Origin: Acinetobacter rudis
GTDB taxonomy: Bacteria; Pseudomonadota; Gammaproteobacteria; Pseudomonadales; Moraxellaceae
Length of the DNA: 64,000 bases
Direction: 5' to 3'
NCBI RefSeq assembly: GCF_000829675.1
Contig: NZ_BBRX01000017.1
Span: 62,001 to 126,000, forward strand
Position numbers and translations under genes: made by a program. This document shows positions 28,822-39,700 of this stretch, one piece after another. The notes below the pieces were generated by a model. The model did not search any database, was not told the origin of the DNA, and saw only the letters and a list, made by a program, of their open reading frames with translations. Positions within the stretch are counted from its first letter, which is position 1. Every line of letters starts with the position of its first letter.

Positions 28822-29580
28822 ATGCTTGCCAAAAGAATTATCCCTTGTCTGGATGTGGACAATGGTCGTGTGGTTAAAGGTGTACAGTTTTTAGATATCC
28901 GAGATGCAGGCGATCCTGTTGAAGTGGCGCGTCGTTATAATGAACAAGGCGCAGACGAAATTACTTTTCTAGACATTACAGCGACTTCAAGTGGCCGTGA
29001 TACAACTTATCGCACCGTTGAGCGCATGGCTGAAAGCGTATTTGTACCTCTGACCGTCGGTGGTGGTGTACGTAAAGTTGATGATATTCGCTTATTGCTC
29101 AATGCAGGTGCAGATAAAGTCAGCATTAACTCTGCTGCAGTATTCCAACCAGAATTTGTCCAAGAAGCATCTCAACGCTTTGGTGCACAATGTATTGTTG
29201 TTGCGATTGATGCTAAGAAAACTGCTGAAAACAAATGGGAAATCTTTACTCACGGTGGCCGAAAACCAACAGGGATTGATGCGATTGAATGGGCAGTTAA
29301 AATGGCTGAATACGGTGCAGGCGAACTCCTAGTCACCTCAATGGATGCTGATGGTACTAAAGCTGGTTATGACTTGGCCCTTATGCGTCAAATCAATGAC
29401 CGAGTAACGATTCCAACAATTGCATCTGGCGGTGTAGGTAATCTACAACACTTAGCAGATGGTATCTTAAAAGGCGGAGCAGATGCTGTATTGGCAGCCA
29501 GTATTTTCCACTTTGGCCAACATACTATTCCTGAAGCAAAACAATACCTTGCTGCACAAGGGATCGAAATGCGTCTTTAA
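28822..29580 (+). CDS. hisF: Imidazole glycerol phosphate synthase cyclase subunit HisF
   Basis: HisF, with HisH, forms imidazole glycerol phosphate and AICAR. The 252-residue barrel protein opens [20 protein letters not shown] and has the catalytic Asp residues in CLDVDNG and [13 protein letters not shown] and the phosphate sites [10 protein letters not shown] and [10 protein letters not shown]. The ATG at 28822 follows GGAAAAAATT; a TTG at 28807 is the only longer start. It is separated from hisA by six unrelated genes. Confidence 0.97.
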   Translation: MLAKRIIPCLDVDNGRVVKGVQFLDIRDAGDPVEVARRYNEQGADEITFLDITATSSGRDTTYRTVERMAESVFVPLTVGGGVRKVDDIRLLLNAGADKVSINSAAVFQPEFVQEASQRFGAQCIVVAIDAKKTAENKWEIFTHGGRKPTGIDAIEWAVKMAEYGAGELLVTSMDADGTKAGYDLALMRQINDRVTIPTIASGGVGNLQHLADGILKGGADAVLAASIFHFGQHTIPEAKQYLAAQGIEMRL

Positions 29581-29606
29581 GACACATCTAGCTTTCCACA
29601 AATTGT

Positions 29607-29636
29607 AAAAAGGAGTCTAGTTTTAGACTCCTTTTT
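29607..29636 (+). terminator. Rho-independent terminator of hisF
   Basis: The 13-base stem AAAAAGGAGTCTA / TAGACTCCTTTTT has a four-base loop. Confidence 0.93.
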
Positions 29637-29681
29637 AAGTATTCAACTTCGACCAAACAACAAATCACGACTGCACAACAT

Positions 29682-30320
29682 CTACTGAACCTGTCGATGT
29701 AATAATTTGGGCTCTAGCTCAGGCAAAGCTTCTACTTTCTCCACCCATTTGGCTGGAAAGTACTGTGCGGCCTGTCGGTTTAACCAATTCGAAATCATCC
29801 GCGGCAACGCAATCCCAAGAGGGTTTTGTTCTTGTAGGTCTTCAGATGAAATCACCCGTGTACCCAATAGATAGTCAAACCAAGGTTTAGTCACACACCA
29901 ATTGGCATCCTGATTACTATTCATGTGATGGTCATAGTGCCATGGAATGGTTTTCTTAGCCCAAACAGGGTCAAGGTGTGAACGGCGGTGAATATAATAA
30001 TAATTTCCCGCACTATACACAGCTGCCGCCACCATTCCCTTAGACACAGGGTAAAAGATCAAACTGGCAACACCGGCAACGACAGCCAAAGAAACCACTT
30101 CATTCTTCGTCCGCCAGTTACTGAGTCCTTCGACATAACCCTCATCATGAAATTGTTGTTTACGTACATAACGATGATGTTCCCAATGTGACTTCATACT
30201 CTGTGGAACAGGGCTATATCGTGGTTTTCCAGCGCTATGTGTACCATGTAATAAATATTTATGTGCAACCCATTCGAAGCCATTGGCAACCACCAATCCA
30301 ACAACAAATCCTTTGAGCAT
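29682..30320 (-). CDS. Fatty-acid hydroxylase / sterol desaturase superfamily membrane protein
   Basis: The 212-residue protein has the histidine clusters of integral-membrane di-iron hydroxylases: HKYLLHGTH near residue 20, HWEHH near residue 46, HRRSH, and WHYDHHMNSNQDANWCVT. Hydrophobic stretches (LAVVAGVASLIFYPVSKGMV) fit a membrane enzyme. Relatives hydroxylate or desaturate lipid-like substrates; the substrate here is unknown. It is divergent from an AraC-type regulator 242 bases away, which may control it. Confidence 0.85.
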   Translation of the reverse strand: MLKGFVVGLVVANGFEWVAHKYLLHGTHSAGKPRYSPVPQSMKSHWEHHRYVRKQQFHDEGYVEGLSNWRTKNEVVSLAVVAGVASLIFYPVSKGMVAAAVYSAGNYYYIHRRSHLDPVWAKKTIPWHYDHHMNSNQDANWCVTKPWFDYLLGTRVISSEDLQEQNPLGIALPRMISNWLNRQAAQYFPAKWVEKVEALPELEPKLLHRQVQ

Positions 30321-30562
30321 AGCCTAAACTCCTGTATTCATTGCATCACTATAGCGCTCTGACTGCCGGATATATTGACGCAAAATCACTATTTCATTGA
30401 CAAATCACGACAGATACAACGCAATCAGGTATAGCTCGAAAGTACAACACCTAGTTGCTGGCTATTGTTTTCATAAGAATTTTACATACAATTGAATCTA
30501 TAACGTTTATATATGCAAAGCTATTTTTAATCACTTAATAGGCGCACAGACCGTACATTCAC

Positions 30563-31570
30563 ATGCCGCAAAGACCACAGATCAATGACTATTCTGGCTC
30601 GGTATATGGTGGCTTAGGCCAGTTACTCTATGTATTTAGTCTAAGTAAAAATATTCCAATTTCAGCCAAACTACTGAGTGTGCAACAACTTGAACGCTTT
30701 GACTTTGGCTTATGGCGCGAATTACTCGATGAAATTTTTACGCATATCCCCAGTCCTACATTAGGCCTTGAAATCGCAAGTTGTGTTGAAGCCAAACATT
30801 TAGGGATTATTGCTTATATCGCTATGTCTTGTGAGAACATCGCTGAAGCAATACACAGATACTATGATTTACATCGTCTAATCTACGATGGTAGCCCGCT
30901 GCTGGTTGAGGTCGAAGAGGACTATATTCAAATTCGCTGGCGGGAACTCCCTCCCCACTTGGCGACTCCACTTACCGATGAAATTGCCATCGCGATTTTG
31001 ACACAATTTTTAAAGCAGCTATTTAGCTCAGACAGCCTCAAACTCCATCAGGTTCATTTTAGTCATAGCAAGCCTAAACAAGTTCAGGCTTATCAACAGT
31101 TTTTTTCCTGCCCTGTATTATTTAACCAAGCGCACTCTGCATTACGCTTATCAAAGCACATGTTAGAACAGCATATTGTGCATGCTGATCAAACCTTGCA
31201 GAAACTGTTAATGCAACAGGCTCAAGCACTCTTACAACAACTTCCGCACAGCACACAACTCGATGAACGACTGCAACAGAGCATCCTCATCGGACTACAA
31301 AAAAACAATTATCAGATTGAACATGTTGCGGATCAACTGTGCATGTCTGTACGACAGTTACAGCGCTATTTACAAGCGCAAAATAGCAGTTATCAGCAAC
31401 GTGTTCAGCAAATTCGCCATGTATTGGCTTTGCAATATTTACAAGATCCACATTTAAGTTTGCATGAAATCGCCCTGTTACTTAGCTATTCGGAACAGAG
31501 TTCATTTCAACGGGCTTTTAAACAGTGGACAGGTGAAACACCACAAATATGGCGTAAGCGAATGTTATAG
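30563..31570 (+). CDS. AraC-family transcriptional regulator (OruR/ArgR-like N-terminal domain)
   Basis: The 335-residue regulator has an N-terminal ligand-type domain of the kind found in OruR and VirS relatives (LGLEIASCVEAKHLGIIAYI, then YDLHRLIYDG). The C-terminal AraC domain has two helix-turn-helices (IEHVADQLCMSVRQLQRYLQ and LHEIALLLSYSEQSSFQRAF), ending in FKQWTGETPQIWRKR. It is divergent from the hydroxylase gene, so local control of that gene is the simplest guess. The ligand is unknown. The last bases overlap the convergent 81-residue gene. Confidence 0.9.
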   Translation: MPQRPQINDYSGSVYGGLGQLLYVFSLSKNIPISAKLLSVQQLERFDFGLWRELLDEIFTHIPSPTLGLEIASCVEAKHLGIIAYIAMSCENIAEAIHRYYDLHRLIYDGSPLLVEVEEDYIQIRWRELPPHLATPLTDEIAIAILTQFLKQLFSSDSLKLHQVHFSHSKPKQVQAYQQFFSCPVLFNQAHSALRLSKHMLEQHIVHADQTLQKLLMQQAQALLQQLPHSTQLDERLQQSILIGLQKNNYQIEHVADQLCMSVRQLQRYLQAQNSSYQQRVQQIRHVLALQYLQDPHLSLHEIALLLSYSEQSSFQRAFKQWTGETPQIWRKRML

Positions 31571-31810
31571 AAATGGATTTTCTACTTCATCTGCATCTTT
31601 TATTTCAATTTTCTCCGCCAAATCCGTTTGCTGTTCCAGCTCTTTCACCATATCATTGAAAAATGCAGCAAGCTTTCGTGCAACAGCTAAGCCCTGTTGG
31701 TCCTTACTGATCTGTAAGTTGCCATAAATATTAATATGATCAAACTGGTTTTCAAACGTCAAATCATGCACGGCAGATGAATCTGTTTCTGTTGCAAATG
31801 GTTTAAACAT
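31565..31810 (-). CDS. Conserved-looking small acidic protein
   Basis: The 81-residue product starts at ATG 31810 with a good AGGGG seven bases upstream, which is the main support for it being real. It is acidic at the C-terminus (AEKIEIKDADEVENPF) and has a helical middle (GLAVARKLAAFFNDMVKEL). It overlaps the last six bases of the convergent AraC gene. Length, ribosome-binding site and isolation suggest a genuine cytosolic protein of unknown role. Confidence 0.72.
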   Translation of the reverse strand: MFKPFATETDSSAVHDLTFENQFDHINIYGNLQISKDQQGLAVARKLAAFFNDMVKELEQQTDLAEKIEIKDADEVENPFL

Positions 31811-31895
31811 GCTGATACCCCTGCTTTTATTTTTACTTGTTTATTGGATCTATTCTATGCAGTCACATCATAACAGACCCAATTTTAGCATTCAC

Positions 31896-32954
31896 CTAAC
31901 CGGCTAAATATTTAAGTAGATAGCGTAATAAGCTTTGGATAACCTCTGGAGGCTGTTCACTGCTCTGCTGGCCACTTGAAGACTCAGTTGTTGCTGAACT
32001 TGAGTTAGTACCTGATCCTTTGGGTTGAAACTTACGTTGTAGTGCTTGTAGATCATCAGATGCTACAGGCTGAGCACATTGGCTTTCACCATCCCAAAAT
32101 GCATAATCAATAGATTGATTAACTTTAACTTGACGAGCATTCAGCGGCAATTGATAGACATTACGTTTCACATCTTCGCTGAGTGTCGAAAAAATGTTAA
32201 TGCCCGTCAACTCTTCGAGTTTACATACACTAATCACTTGAACCTGTAGCGAGTTATTGTTTGGCGCATAATAAACACCGATTGCCCCCTTATGCGAACC
32301 ACTCTTATTGTTAGGGATATAAATTGCTTTATATACTGCCGTAGGAACCAACACCCCCTTGCCAATAGTTTTAAGCTTTTTGCTTGCAAAGACTGGCCCT
32401 GTCACCACATAAACATCTTGCTTTTGTTTAGTGACAATCGCACGTGTTGCTTCTTCTAGTTCGCGCCAAACTTGTTGGTTATTTTTAGGTGCTTGAGGCA
32501 CCATATTGGCCAATGAAAAACTATCTGCCTGTGATGATTTGGTACTCATATCACCATTAGGTGCCATATGCCCACGATCATAACCAGAACCACGATAATC
32601 TGATAACAGGGCTCTGTGCTGTGAACTAACCTTCAGTTCTTCATGAAAGCTGTCTTCACGTTTAATTTTTTGACTTAAACGTGCTGGATACAAATGTTCA
32701 GCCACCCACAGTGGCGTTTTTGATACGCCAGAGTACATGACATTAAAACCGTCAAAACATAAGGGATAAGTATGCTTTTGCAAACTTTCACGATTTAAAT
32801 AAGGTGGTTGTTGTTGATAAAACTCACCTAAACAGGTGCTACTTTTACTCTGAACCGCTGGAATATACTGTGCAATTTTATCTTGGCCAAAGACAAACGC
32901 GACTACAATAGAAACGATGCCCCCGAGCAAAATTTTAATGCCTGAAGTCTTCAA
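31896..32954 (-). CDS. DNA/RNA non-specific endonuclease (NUC1/Serratia nuclease family), exported
   Basis: The 352-residue protein has an N-terminal hydrophobic signal or anchor (ILLGGIVSIVVAFVFG). The beta-beta-alpha-metal nuclease motif is YDRGHMAPNGD, with the catalytic His in DRGH, and a second conserved segment NMVPQAPKNNQQVWRELE carries the metal-binding Asn. The C-terminal 50 residues are a Ser/Gln-rich low-complexity tail. It probably degrades nucleic acid in the periplasm or outside. Monocistronic, facing the AraC/81-residue pair. Confidence 0.9.
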   Translation of the reverse strand: MKTSGIKILLGGIVSIVVAFVFGQDKIAQYIPAVQSKSSTCLGEFYQQQPPYLNRESLQKHTYPLCFDGFNVMYSGVSKTPLWVAEHLYPARLSQKIKREDSFHEELKVSSQHRALLSDYRGSGYDRGHMAPNGDMSTKSSQADSFSLANMVPQAPKNNQQVWRELEEATRAIVTKQKQDVYVVTGPVFASKKLKTIGKGVLVPTAVYKAIYIPNNKSGSHKGAIGVYYAPNNNSLQVQVISVCKLEELTGINIFSTLSEDVKRNVYQLPLNARQVKVNQSIDYAFWDGESQCAQPVASDDLQALQRKFQPKGSGTNSSSATTESSSGQQSSEQPPEVIQSLLRYLLKYLAG

Positions 32955-33281
32955 TTGATGCTTCTCGATCTAAAAAATAATATCTAAGACACCGACACAG
33001 ATTTATGGAGAAACTCGATATTTCAATGTGTACGGCAAAAAATTAGCTTAGCAACTCACCACTATGATGTATATCAACACAATTACTAAGCGGACAAAGC
33101 TTAGTCAAAATAAGCTGATTAATACAGCTTTGTGCGTAACAACTTGTCGTTCTTCTTTTTCAATTCACTGTAGATACGCTGTCTTTGCGTATAAGAAAGT
33201 GCTGTATTACTCAAAGCTGTGCCAAGCTAAATCACGAACATGCGTAGCGTGATCATTTTATTCATACTAAAGGCACATATT
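32955..33281. other. Divergent intergenic region
   Basis: This 327-base spacer lies between the nuclease gene (leftward) and the proline-rich exported protein (rightward). It should hold both promoters. A 62-codon open frame at 33064-33252 lacks a ribosome-binding site and a recognisable protein pattern, so I do not call it. No clear operator or RNA structure was seen. Confidence 0.6.
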
Positions 33282-33734
33282 ATGCAATTGAAATTCATAC
33301 CTTATTTTTTAAGCCTATCTTTATTTAGCGTGGCAGTTTATGCAGAACCTCCTGTACAAGCAGGTGATACATTAGAAAGTCTAAGTAAGGTCCATATTCA
33401 AACCAGTGTGAATGGTCAATCAGGCTCTATTCAAGACTTAGTCGACTCTGGACAGATTCAAATTGTACAAGGTAACCATCAAGATCAATCATCCGTTGCA
33501 GAACCACTTGATCCACTCAACTCTCAACAACAATCGTCTACACCACCTACTGACCCAGCAACACCGAATAACACGATTCCAGTACCCGATGTAAAACCCT
33601 CCCCATCACCAGAAAACAGTACATTACCTTCGCCCGATACTCCAGCAACGCCCAATAACCAACCAGCAACTCAGACAGACCCTCTTAACACCCCCAATCT
33701 AGAGCAACCCGATCTTTCCTCGCCCCAACCTTAA
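33282..33734 (+). CDS. Exported Pro/Ser/Thr-rich protein of unknown function
   Basis: The 150-residue product has a Sec signal peptide (MQLKFIPYFLSLSLFSVAVYAE, cleavage after AYA-like VYA). A short ordered segment follows (DTLESLSKVHIQTSVNGQSG). About 85 residues are then dominated by P, S, T, N and Q with repeats of the type PATPNN, a likely disordered tail. The ATG at 33282 follows AAGG; the frame also extends to 33240 without a better start. It could be a periplasmic or cell-surface protein. Confidence 0.72.
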   Translation: MQLKFIPYFLSLSLFSVAVYAEPPVQAGDTLESLSKVHIQTSVNGQSGSIQDLVDSGQIQIVQGNHQDQSSVAEPLDPLNSQQQSSTPPTDPATPNNTIPVPDVKPSPSPENSTLPSPDTPATPNNQPATQTDPLNTPNLEQPDLSSPQP

Positions 33735-33751
33735 TTTCACAGCTTATCTGC

Positions 33752-33788
33752 ATAAAAAAACCAAGGACTTGAGCCTTGGTCTTTTTAT
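33752..33788. terminator. Bidirectional terminator between exported protein and kup
   Basis: The stem ACCAAGG / CCTTGGT has a seven-base loop, an A-run on the left and TCTTTTTATC on the right. The flanking genes are convergent. Confidence 0.88.
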
Positions 33789-33800
33789 CAATCACTACAG

Positions 33801-35681
33801 TTAAATCTCAATCTGGCTTCCCATTTCCACGACACGGTTAGGTGGGATCTGGTAAAAGTCACTCACAGGACTGGTATTACGTTGCATCGAAATAAATAAC
33901 TTCTCTCGCCACGGCGCCATACCATCGCCCACAGTGTGAATCAGACGGTCACGTGAAATAAAGAAACTCACGTGCATCATATCTAACTGGAAACCTAACT
34001 GTTCATAGGCATATTCAAGTGCCATTGGAATATTTGGCACATCCTTAAAGCCATAGTAAACAAAGATTCGATAAAAATGGTCATCTAACTTTTCTACACA
34101 GACACGCTCAATTCTTGGGACATAAGGCACATCACGAGTAATTACCGTCACCATAATATTGCGTTCATGCAAAACCTTATTGTGCTTAATATTATGCAGC
34201 ATGGCATGCGGAACAATATTTGGCGTACCTGTTAGGAAGACTGCATCACCTGGTACAAAAATTGTTTCACTGCTTAAGCTCACACTCTTTATAAATAAAT
34301 CAATAGGTAAAGCATCTTTGCCTAACCGTTTGAGCACTAGCGCTCGACCATCTTTCCAAGTCATCAAGATCGTAAAGGCCACAGCCCCAATCAAGATCGG
34401 CACCCAACCACCCGATGCGATTTTGAGTGATGTCGAAGCCACAAATATAAAATCGATTGTTAAAAGAGGTACAGCAAATAATGCCACTTTCCACAGCGGC
34501 CAACGCCAGTATCCATAACTTAATACTGAGATTAAAATCGTGCCACATAGCATGGTCATGGTCACAGCAACACCGTAAGCACTGGCCAGTTTTTCACTAC
34601 TTTGGAACAATAAGATCAAGACCACTACAGAGACAAAAAGTACCCAATTAATAAAGGGCAAATAGATTTGCCCTTGTTCTACATCCGAAGTGTGGCGTAC
34701 GCTTAGACGTGGCAAATAACGTAATTGAATTGCCTGATTTGCCATAGAAAATACACCCGTAATCACCGCTTGTGATGCAATCACAGCAGCAGCTGTCGCA
34801 AGTATAATCATCGGATATAAGATTTCTTCGGGAACCAGCAGATAAAACGGGTTAGCAATCGCAGACGGATCACGCAATAACAGCGCACCCTGACCCGCAT
34901 AGTTCAACAATAAACTAGGTAAAACGATAATAAACCAAGCCAAGCGAATCGGCATACGACCAAAATGCCCCATATCGGCATAGAGTGCTTCACCACCTGT
35001 CATGGTCAAGATCACCGCCCCCATCGTCAAAAATGCGACATAAGGCTGATGCACGATAAAATTAATCGCCCAATACGGATTCATCATGCTCAACACATAA
35101 GGTGTTTTAGCAATACTATAAATCCCAATCAGACCAATTGAGACAAACCAAAGTAAAGTGACAGGGCCAAATAATTTACCCATCGTCCCCGTACCGTGAC
35201 GCTGTGCGAGAAATAGACCTGTTAAAATACCAATTGCCAGAGGCAACAACCATTTATTAAATACAGGTGTTGCAATACTCAGACCTTCAATCGCAGAAAG
35301 TACCGAAATTGCGGGTGTAATAATGCCATCGCCAAAAAATAACGAGGCACCAATAAAGCCTAAAGCAATTAAATAAATCTTCTTATTTTCAGCAATACGT
35401 GTGGTTCGCAGATTTAATGCCAATAAAGACATAATACCGCCTTCACCATTGTTATCCGCACGCATGATAATCGTGACATATTTAAAGCTAATGCTCAGCA
35501 TCATACACCAGAAGATCAACGACAATATGCCAAGCACCGTCGCTTCACTAATTGCTATATGTGCAGTGAGAAAACATTGACGTAAGGCATAAAGTGGGCT
35601 GGTACCAATATCACCAAACACCACCCCTAAAGCTGCGAGTGTAATCGCAGGCATGGCCACTTTTTTTGCAGAACTTTGCAT
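33801..35681 (-). CDS. kup: Low-affinity potassium uptake protein Kup
   Basis: Kup is a proton-coupled potassium importer of the KUP/HAK/KT family in the inner membrane. The 626-residue length matches the E. coli protein. The N-terminal family signature [18 protein letters not shown] is present, followed by about twelve helices (for example [20 protein letters not shown]) and a cytosolic C-terminal domain of about 150 residues. It is monocistronic. tRNA-Ser lies upstream in the opposite direction. Confidence 0.96.
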   Translation of the reverse strand: MQSSAKKVAMPAITLAALGVVFGDIGTSPLYALRQCFLTAHIAISEATVLGILSLIFWCMMLSISFKYVTIIMRADNNGEGGIMSLLALNLRTTRIAENKKIYLIALGFIGASLFFGDGIITPAISVLSAIEGLSIATPVFNKWLLPLAIGILTGLFLAQRHGTGTMGKLFGPVTLLWFVSIGLIGIYSIAKTPYVLSMMNPYWAINFIVHQPYVAFLTMGAVILTMTGGEALYADMGHFGRMPIRLAWFIIVLPSLLLNYAGQGALLLRDPSAIANPFYLLVPEEILYPMIILATAAAVIASQAVITGVFSMANQAIQLRYLPRLSVRHTSDVEQGQIYLPFINWVLFVSVVVLILLFQSSEKLASAYGVAVTMTMLCGTILISVLSYGYWRWPLWKVALFAVPLLTIDFIFVASTSLKIASGGWVPILIGAVAFTILMTWKDGRALVLKRLGKDALPIDLFIKSVSLSSETIFVPGDAVFLTGTPNIVPHAMLHNIKHNKVLHERNIMVTVITRDVPYVPRIERVCVEKLDDHFYRIFVYYGFKDVPNIPMALEYAYEQLGFQLDMMHVSFFISRDRLIHTVGDGMAPWREKLFISMQRNTSPVSDFYQIPPNRVVEMGSQIEI

Positions 35682-35761
35682 ATGAATTCATCAATTAGAA
35701 CACTAATTTTTCGCAATAATATCACTGAGCTAAAAGTTTTGCTTGAAATCAATGTTTCAGC

Positions 35762-35790
35762 TTGGCATCTGCATTGTTTTTCGTTATCAT
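35762..35790 (+). promoter_or_regulatory. Promoter of tRNA-Ser
   Basis: TTGGCA (35762-35767), a 17-base spacer and TATCAT (35785-35790) lie 12 bases before the tRNA, with a GC-containing discriminator (CCCTCGCGC). Confidence 0.75.
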
Positions 35791-35802
35791 CCCTCGCGCA
35801 GT

Positions 35803-35892
35803 GGTGAGGTGTCCGAGTGGCTGAAGGAGCACGCCTGGAAAGTGTGTATACGTTTGCGCGTATCGAGGGTTCGAATCCCTCTCTCACCGCCA
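35803..35892 (+). tRNA. tRNA-Ser (GGA)
   Basis: The 90-nucleotide class II tRNA has a long variable arm (GTGTATACGTTTGCGCGTAT) and an encoded CCA. The anticodon loop CTGGAAA gives anticodon GGA. Acceptor stem GGTGAGG pairs with TCTCACC. The T-arm GGGTTCGAATCCC is standard. Confidence 0.96.
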
Positions 35893-36065
35893 AAGATATT
35901 TATCATGAGATCTCATGATGTATTAAAGGCTTAAATCTAAAGGGTTTAGGTCTTTTTTATTGGTTTTGCATAGTCTCATAATGGTCATTCTCTAAATGAA
36001 TCATTGGACTATTTTTCTATAATGAAAATCCGAGCCATAAAAATAGCTCGGTCAATTGATTACGA

Positions 36066-36488
36066 TTAAATCTCAGTATTTTGCACCGTCAATCCGATTT
36101 CTTGACCATAAGAAACTTCTAGCACATGTCCATCTGGATCGTGAATGAATGCCCAGTATCCGACAGGGTAACCCGAGTCCGTGGCATCCTTTGCAAGGAT
36201 GCCTTCCTGCTTCGCTTGCATACATAATTGATCTACTTCTGCCTTATCTTTGCAACCCACACCAAGGTGTGCAAAAGGACCGAGTATCGGTGTCGGATTC
36301 TGACTTTGTACCAAAACTAAAACAAAAGGGCGGGTTTTATCAGACAGCCAAACGACACGCTTATCAATTTCTTTATCTATTCGTTCATGCATGATGTGCA
36401 TATTTGCATAGCGACGATAAAAATCAATACTTGAATCAATATTCTTAGCAGCTAATGCAACATGGGTTAAACCAATGTCATTTCTCAT
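36066..36488 (-). CDS. VOC (glyoxalase/bleomycin resistance) family protein
   Basis: The 140-residue vicinal-oxygen-chelate protein has candidate metal ligands His-9 in LTHVALAAKNIDSSIDFYRR and Glu in DPDGHVLEVSYG, and the paired beta-alpha-beta-beta-beta modules of the family (ILGPFAHLGVGCKDKAEVDQ starts the second). It resembles lactoylglutathione-lyase-like proteins, but the substrate is not known. Monocistronic, between tRNA-Ser and the TonB receptor gene. Confidence 0.87.
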   Translation of the reverse strand: MRNDIGLTHVALAAKNIDSSIDFYRRYANMHIMHERIDKEIDKRVVWLSDKTRPFVLVLVQSQNPTPILGPFAHLGVGCKDKAEVDQLCMQAKQEGILAKDATDSGYPVGYWAFIHDPDGHVLEVSYGQEIGLTVQNTEI

Positions 36489-36676
36489 ACCATGATCTCC
36501 AAATTTATACTTGTATTAAATAGTGCGAGGTTCTCTACTTTAAGATACTTATAACAACTTAAAGTCAGTAATGTAAATTTTAAATAATAAGGCCATTTTT
36601 AATTCTAATTTTTGAAAATATTAAACTAAGAAAATAAGGGAAGCCATGATCCAAAATAAACCCCAGTCATTGTTCA

Positions 36677-36710
36677 CAAAAAAGCCTAGCTCCATCAGTG
36701 CTAGGCTTGT
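36677..36710 (-). terminator. Rho-independent terminator of the TonB receptor gene
   Basis: On the minus strand AAGCCTAGC pairs with GCTAGGCTT and is followed by TTTTTGTG. It lies 20 bases past the receptor stop codon. Confidence 0.88.
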
Positions 36711-36729
36711 TATATCTTACACTCTATGA

Positions 36730-39700
36730 TTAAAATTTATGCGTCACGCTTAATTTCACTGTTCGACCTGGTGCTGCAATTGCAGAACGTGTTAATGGGT
36801 CAATATAGAACTCATCGGTTAAGTTGGTTCCGACTAACTCAAATAGCGTATCTTCTTTTAGTTTATAGTTCACATAAGCATCTACAGTGGTAATCGAGTT
36901 CCATGACAAAGGTGTGTTTGAGTAATAGGTCATTTCTATACCACTATAGTTTTTGACCTCAGGGTTCTCATACTTATGATAATAATTGGCACGTGTACCA
37001 ACTTCGAGTTTTTGATCGAGGAAACGCCCACCAAGTGTTAAGTTTGCTGAGTATTTAGGTGTTGCCATACTCACTAAATAGCCTCCGACAAAACCATCAT
37101 CAACACATGAATCAATTGAGAAGCCCGTGCCTGCACCTAAAAGCATCGCTGAGGTTTCATCACAAACTTCATTCTTTAAATTATAGTTGGCGCTGAAGTC
37201 AGTAAAGAAACGGCCATTATCAAATCGGCTTTGGAGCTCTAATCCTGAAGTGGTATGACTATCGACATTACTGAAAACTAAACGTGGGCTACGTTCAATC
37301 GCATTTTTAGTTTCATTGTAATAATAAGCCAATTTAATATCTGCATAACTGCTATTAAAGAATTGTGAGAGGTCATGGACATAAGCAACCTCGTAGTTAT
37401 GCGCATGTTCTGGCTCTAGTTTAAAACCACTTTGTGTTCCTGAAAAACCAATGGTCGTTTCAAATAAACTTGGCATTCTATAGGCTTCGCTATAACGCAT
37501 ATACATACGGCTATTTGGACTGAAGTTCACTGTCGCTGAAAGTGTCGGCGTCCAACCATGATCTTTATTTTTCTGAACACCAGTTTCAGCTAAATCAATA
37601 TCTTCATAGCCTCCTGGCCCTTGCAGGGCATAATATCCATAATCACGCCCTTCGACCAATGTGCCATTTAAAAATGGATTGTTATCTTTCGTTAGCTTGC
37701 CACGGTCATCCATTTTATATCCGATTTCGTTTCTTTTCTTATAAACAGCTTTATTAATTTCATGCTGCTTCCGCTCTTCACTCCATTGTTGAGCAATCGC
37801 TAATTCATTCAGATTGTTTCGTAGATTCGCTTCAGCCTCTGGCGTCATATTGGGCCTTTTAGTAAAGTAGGCCATGGTCAACTCTGTGGCTTTTTTAAAT
37901 TGACTATACTGCGTATCTCCAGCATGCACTCGATCATTGAGAAAATCATCAAATGCCCAATAGTTTTGATATCTAGCCCCTGCATTTAAACTGAGCCATG
38001 ACACAGGTTTATAATCGAAATTAAAATTAAACTCCTTCTCTTCACGGCGACCTGCCCTTGGCGCCATTTTGAAACTCATAAAAGTTCCTGTGGTATATGG
38101 GTCTTTATAAATATCATCTGATTCTAGTTTTTCCTTCTGCCAGCTTGCACCAACAGTTAAACCGAGTGTTGGATGCAGTTTAAATTTATTACTGAGCGTA
38201 AGACCCTCACGAGTATTATCCGAATTTGCAGCGGCACTATTGATAAAAACACCCAGATTGGAGTTAGTGTCATTTGGGAAACCACCTGAGCTATAGGTAT
38301 GACTCTTAGTATCTGTACGCCAGACATTGCCATAAAAATCGATCAGATTACTACGCTCAGGTTGATATTTATATTCGAGATTATATGCCTTTGAAGCAAT
38401 TTCACTTAAAGGCCACTGTGGTACCCCTGTTTTATCCTGAACTAATGAATCCCAAGCAATACGTGAAGGTAATATTTCCCCATTAATCACCGAAGTATCG
38501 CGATAACCAAACTCTAAACGTTGATCATCTGTTGGCTTCCATGCTGCTTTAACTAGATATGATTCTGTTCTCAGTGAAGTATTTGGAACTTCTGTACCAC
38601 CAGGATAAACCTTGGCGAGATAAGGTACATAATTAAATCGCTCTTGTGAGGGGTTATTATAGTATTCAGTACCTCTACTGCCTGCAAAGTGGTTGCCTTT
38701 ATTTCGATAGGCATAAGCTGCTAATAATTCAAATTTATCTGTACGACCAGCCAATGCAATCCTTGTTGCAACGTCATCGCCTGAAAAAATATTATTTTCT
38801 TTATGCTGTCGTGCCTCTTTAAATAATGATGGATCATAGTATGGCTCGAACATAGGATTACCCCAAAAGTCCGTCCCTATAGATGGATAGTTTGGGTTGT
38901 CGTAAATACTTTGACCTGTGAGTAACTGAGGCTTTCTGGCTTTTACCGCATTATTACTGGTCTCAACTTTAATTTCACCACCAAAGTTTTTACCGTCTTT
39001 TAATACATCATCGACAGCAAGGGTACTAATAACAACAGCACCACCTACTCCAGAGTTGACATTACGTGTTAATGACGGACCTTTAATTACTTGCAGCCCA
39101 CCAATTAAGTTAGGGTCAATATAATTACGGTTATTGACACCATTATAACCACGCCATACCGTCAAGGCTTGCTCGGTGCCATCGATTGTGACAGGCACCC
39201 GCCCGGGGCCTTGGATCCCACGAATACTTGGATCAAGTGCGCCACTATTACGCGCATCACCACTATATACGCTGACCATACCTTTAAATAAATCTGCTGG
39301 CTGAGCACCTTTATAGCGTTCGATCTGCTCTTTACCAGCATAGACGCTGGATATATCGGCATCGTAAACTTCATTTTGCCCTTTGACATCTCGACTTACT
39401 GTGCCATATAAAGTAATCGGTTCCAGTCGAATAATATTTTCATTGATTGGGGAATGAATAGGCTGAGACTGACTAAATGCAGCGGTATGATCTGACTGTT
39501 CGGCTGGTTTAAGGATATAACCATTACCGACTTTGACTGCTCTAAATGCTGTTGCAACCAAGATCGTTTGGAAACCATCCTCTAAATCATATTGCCCCGC
39601 CAACCCTGAACTTGACATGCCTTTTAATTGGTTCGCATCAATGGCTATCGTGGTATCTGATTGCTGCGCAAAAGTATTTAATACCGTTGCAAGTGACCCT

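Noticed and set aside
33064..33252. 62-codon frame in the divergent spacer upstream of the exported Pro-rich protein
   Set aside because: No ribosome-binding site and no recognisable protein signal.
35627..35893. Minus-strand 88-codon reading frame across tRNA-Ser
   Set aside because: It is antisense to tRNA-Ser and runs into kup; such frames are a common artefact of class II tRNA genes.
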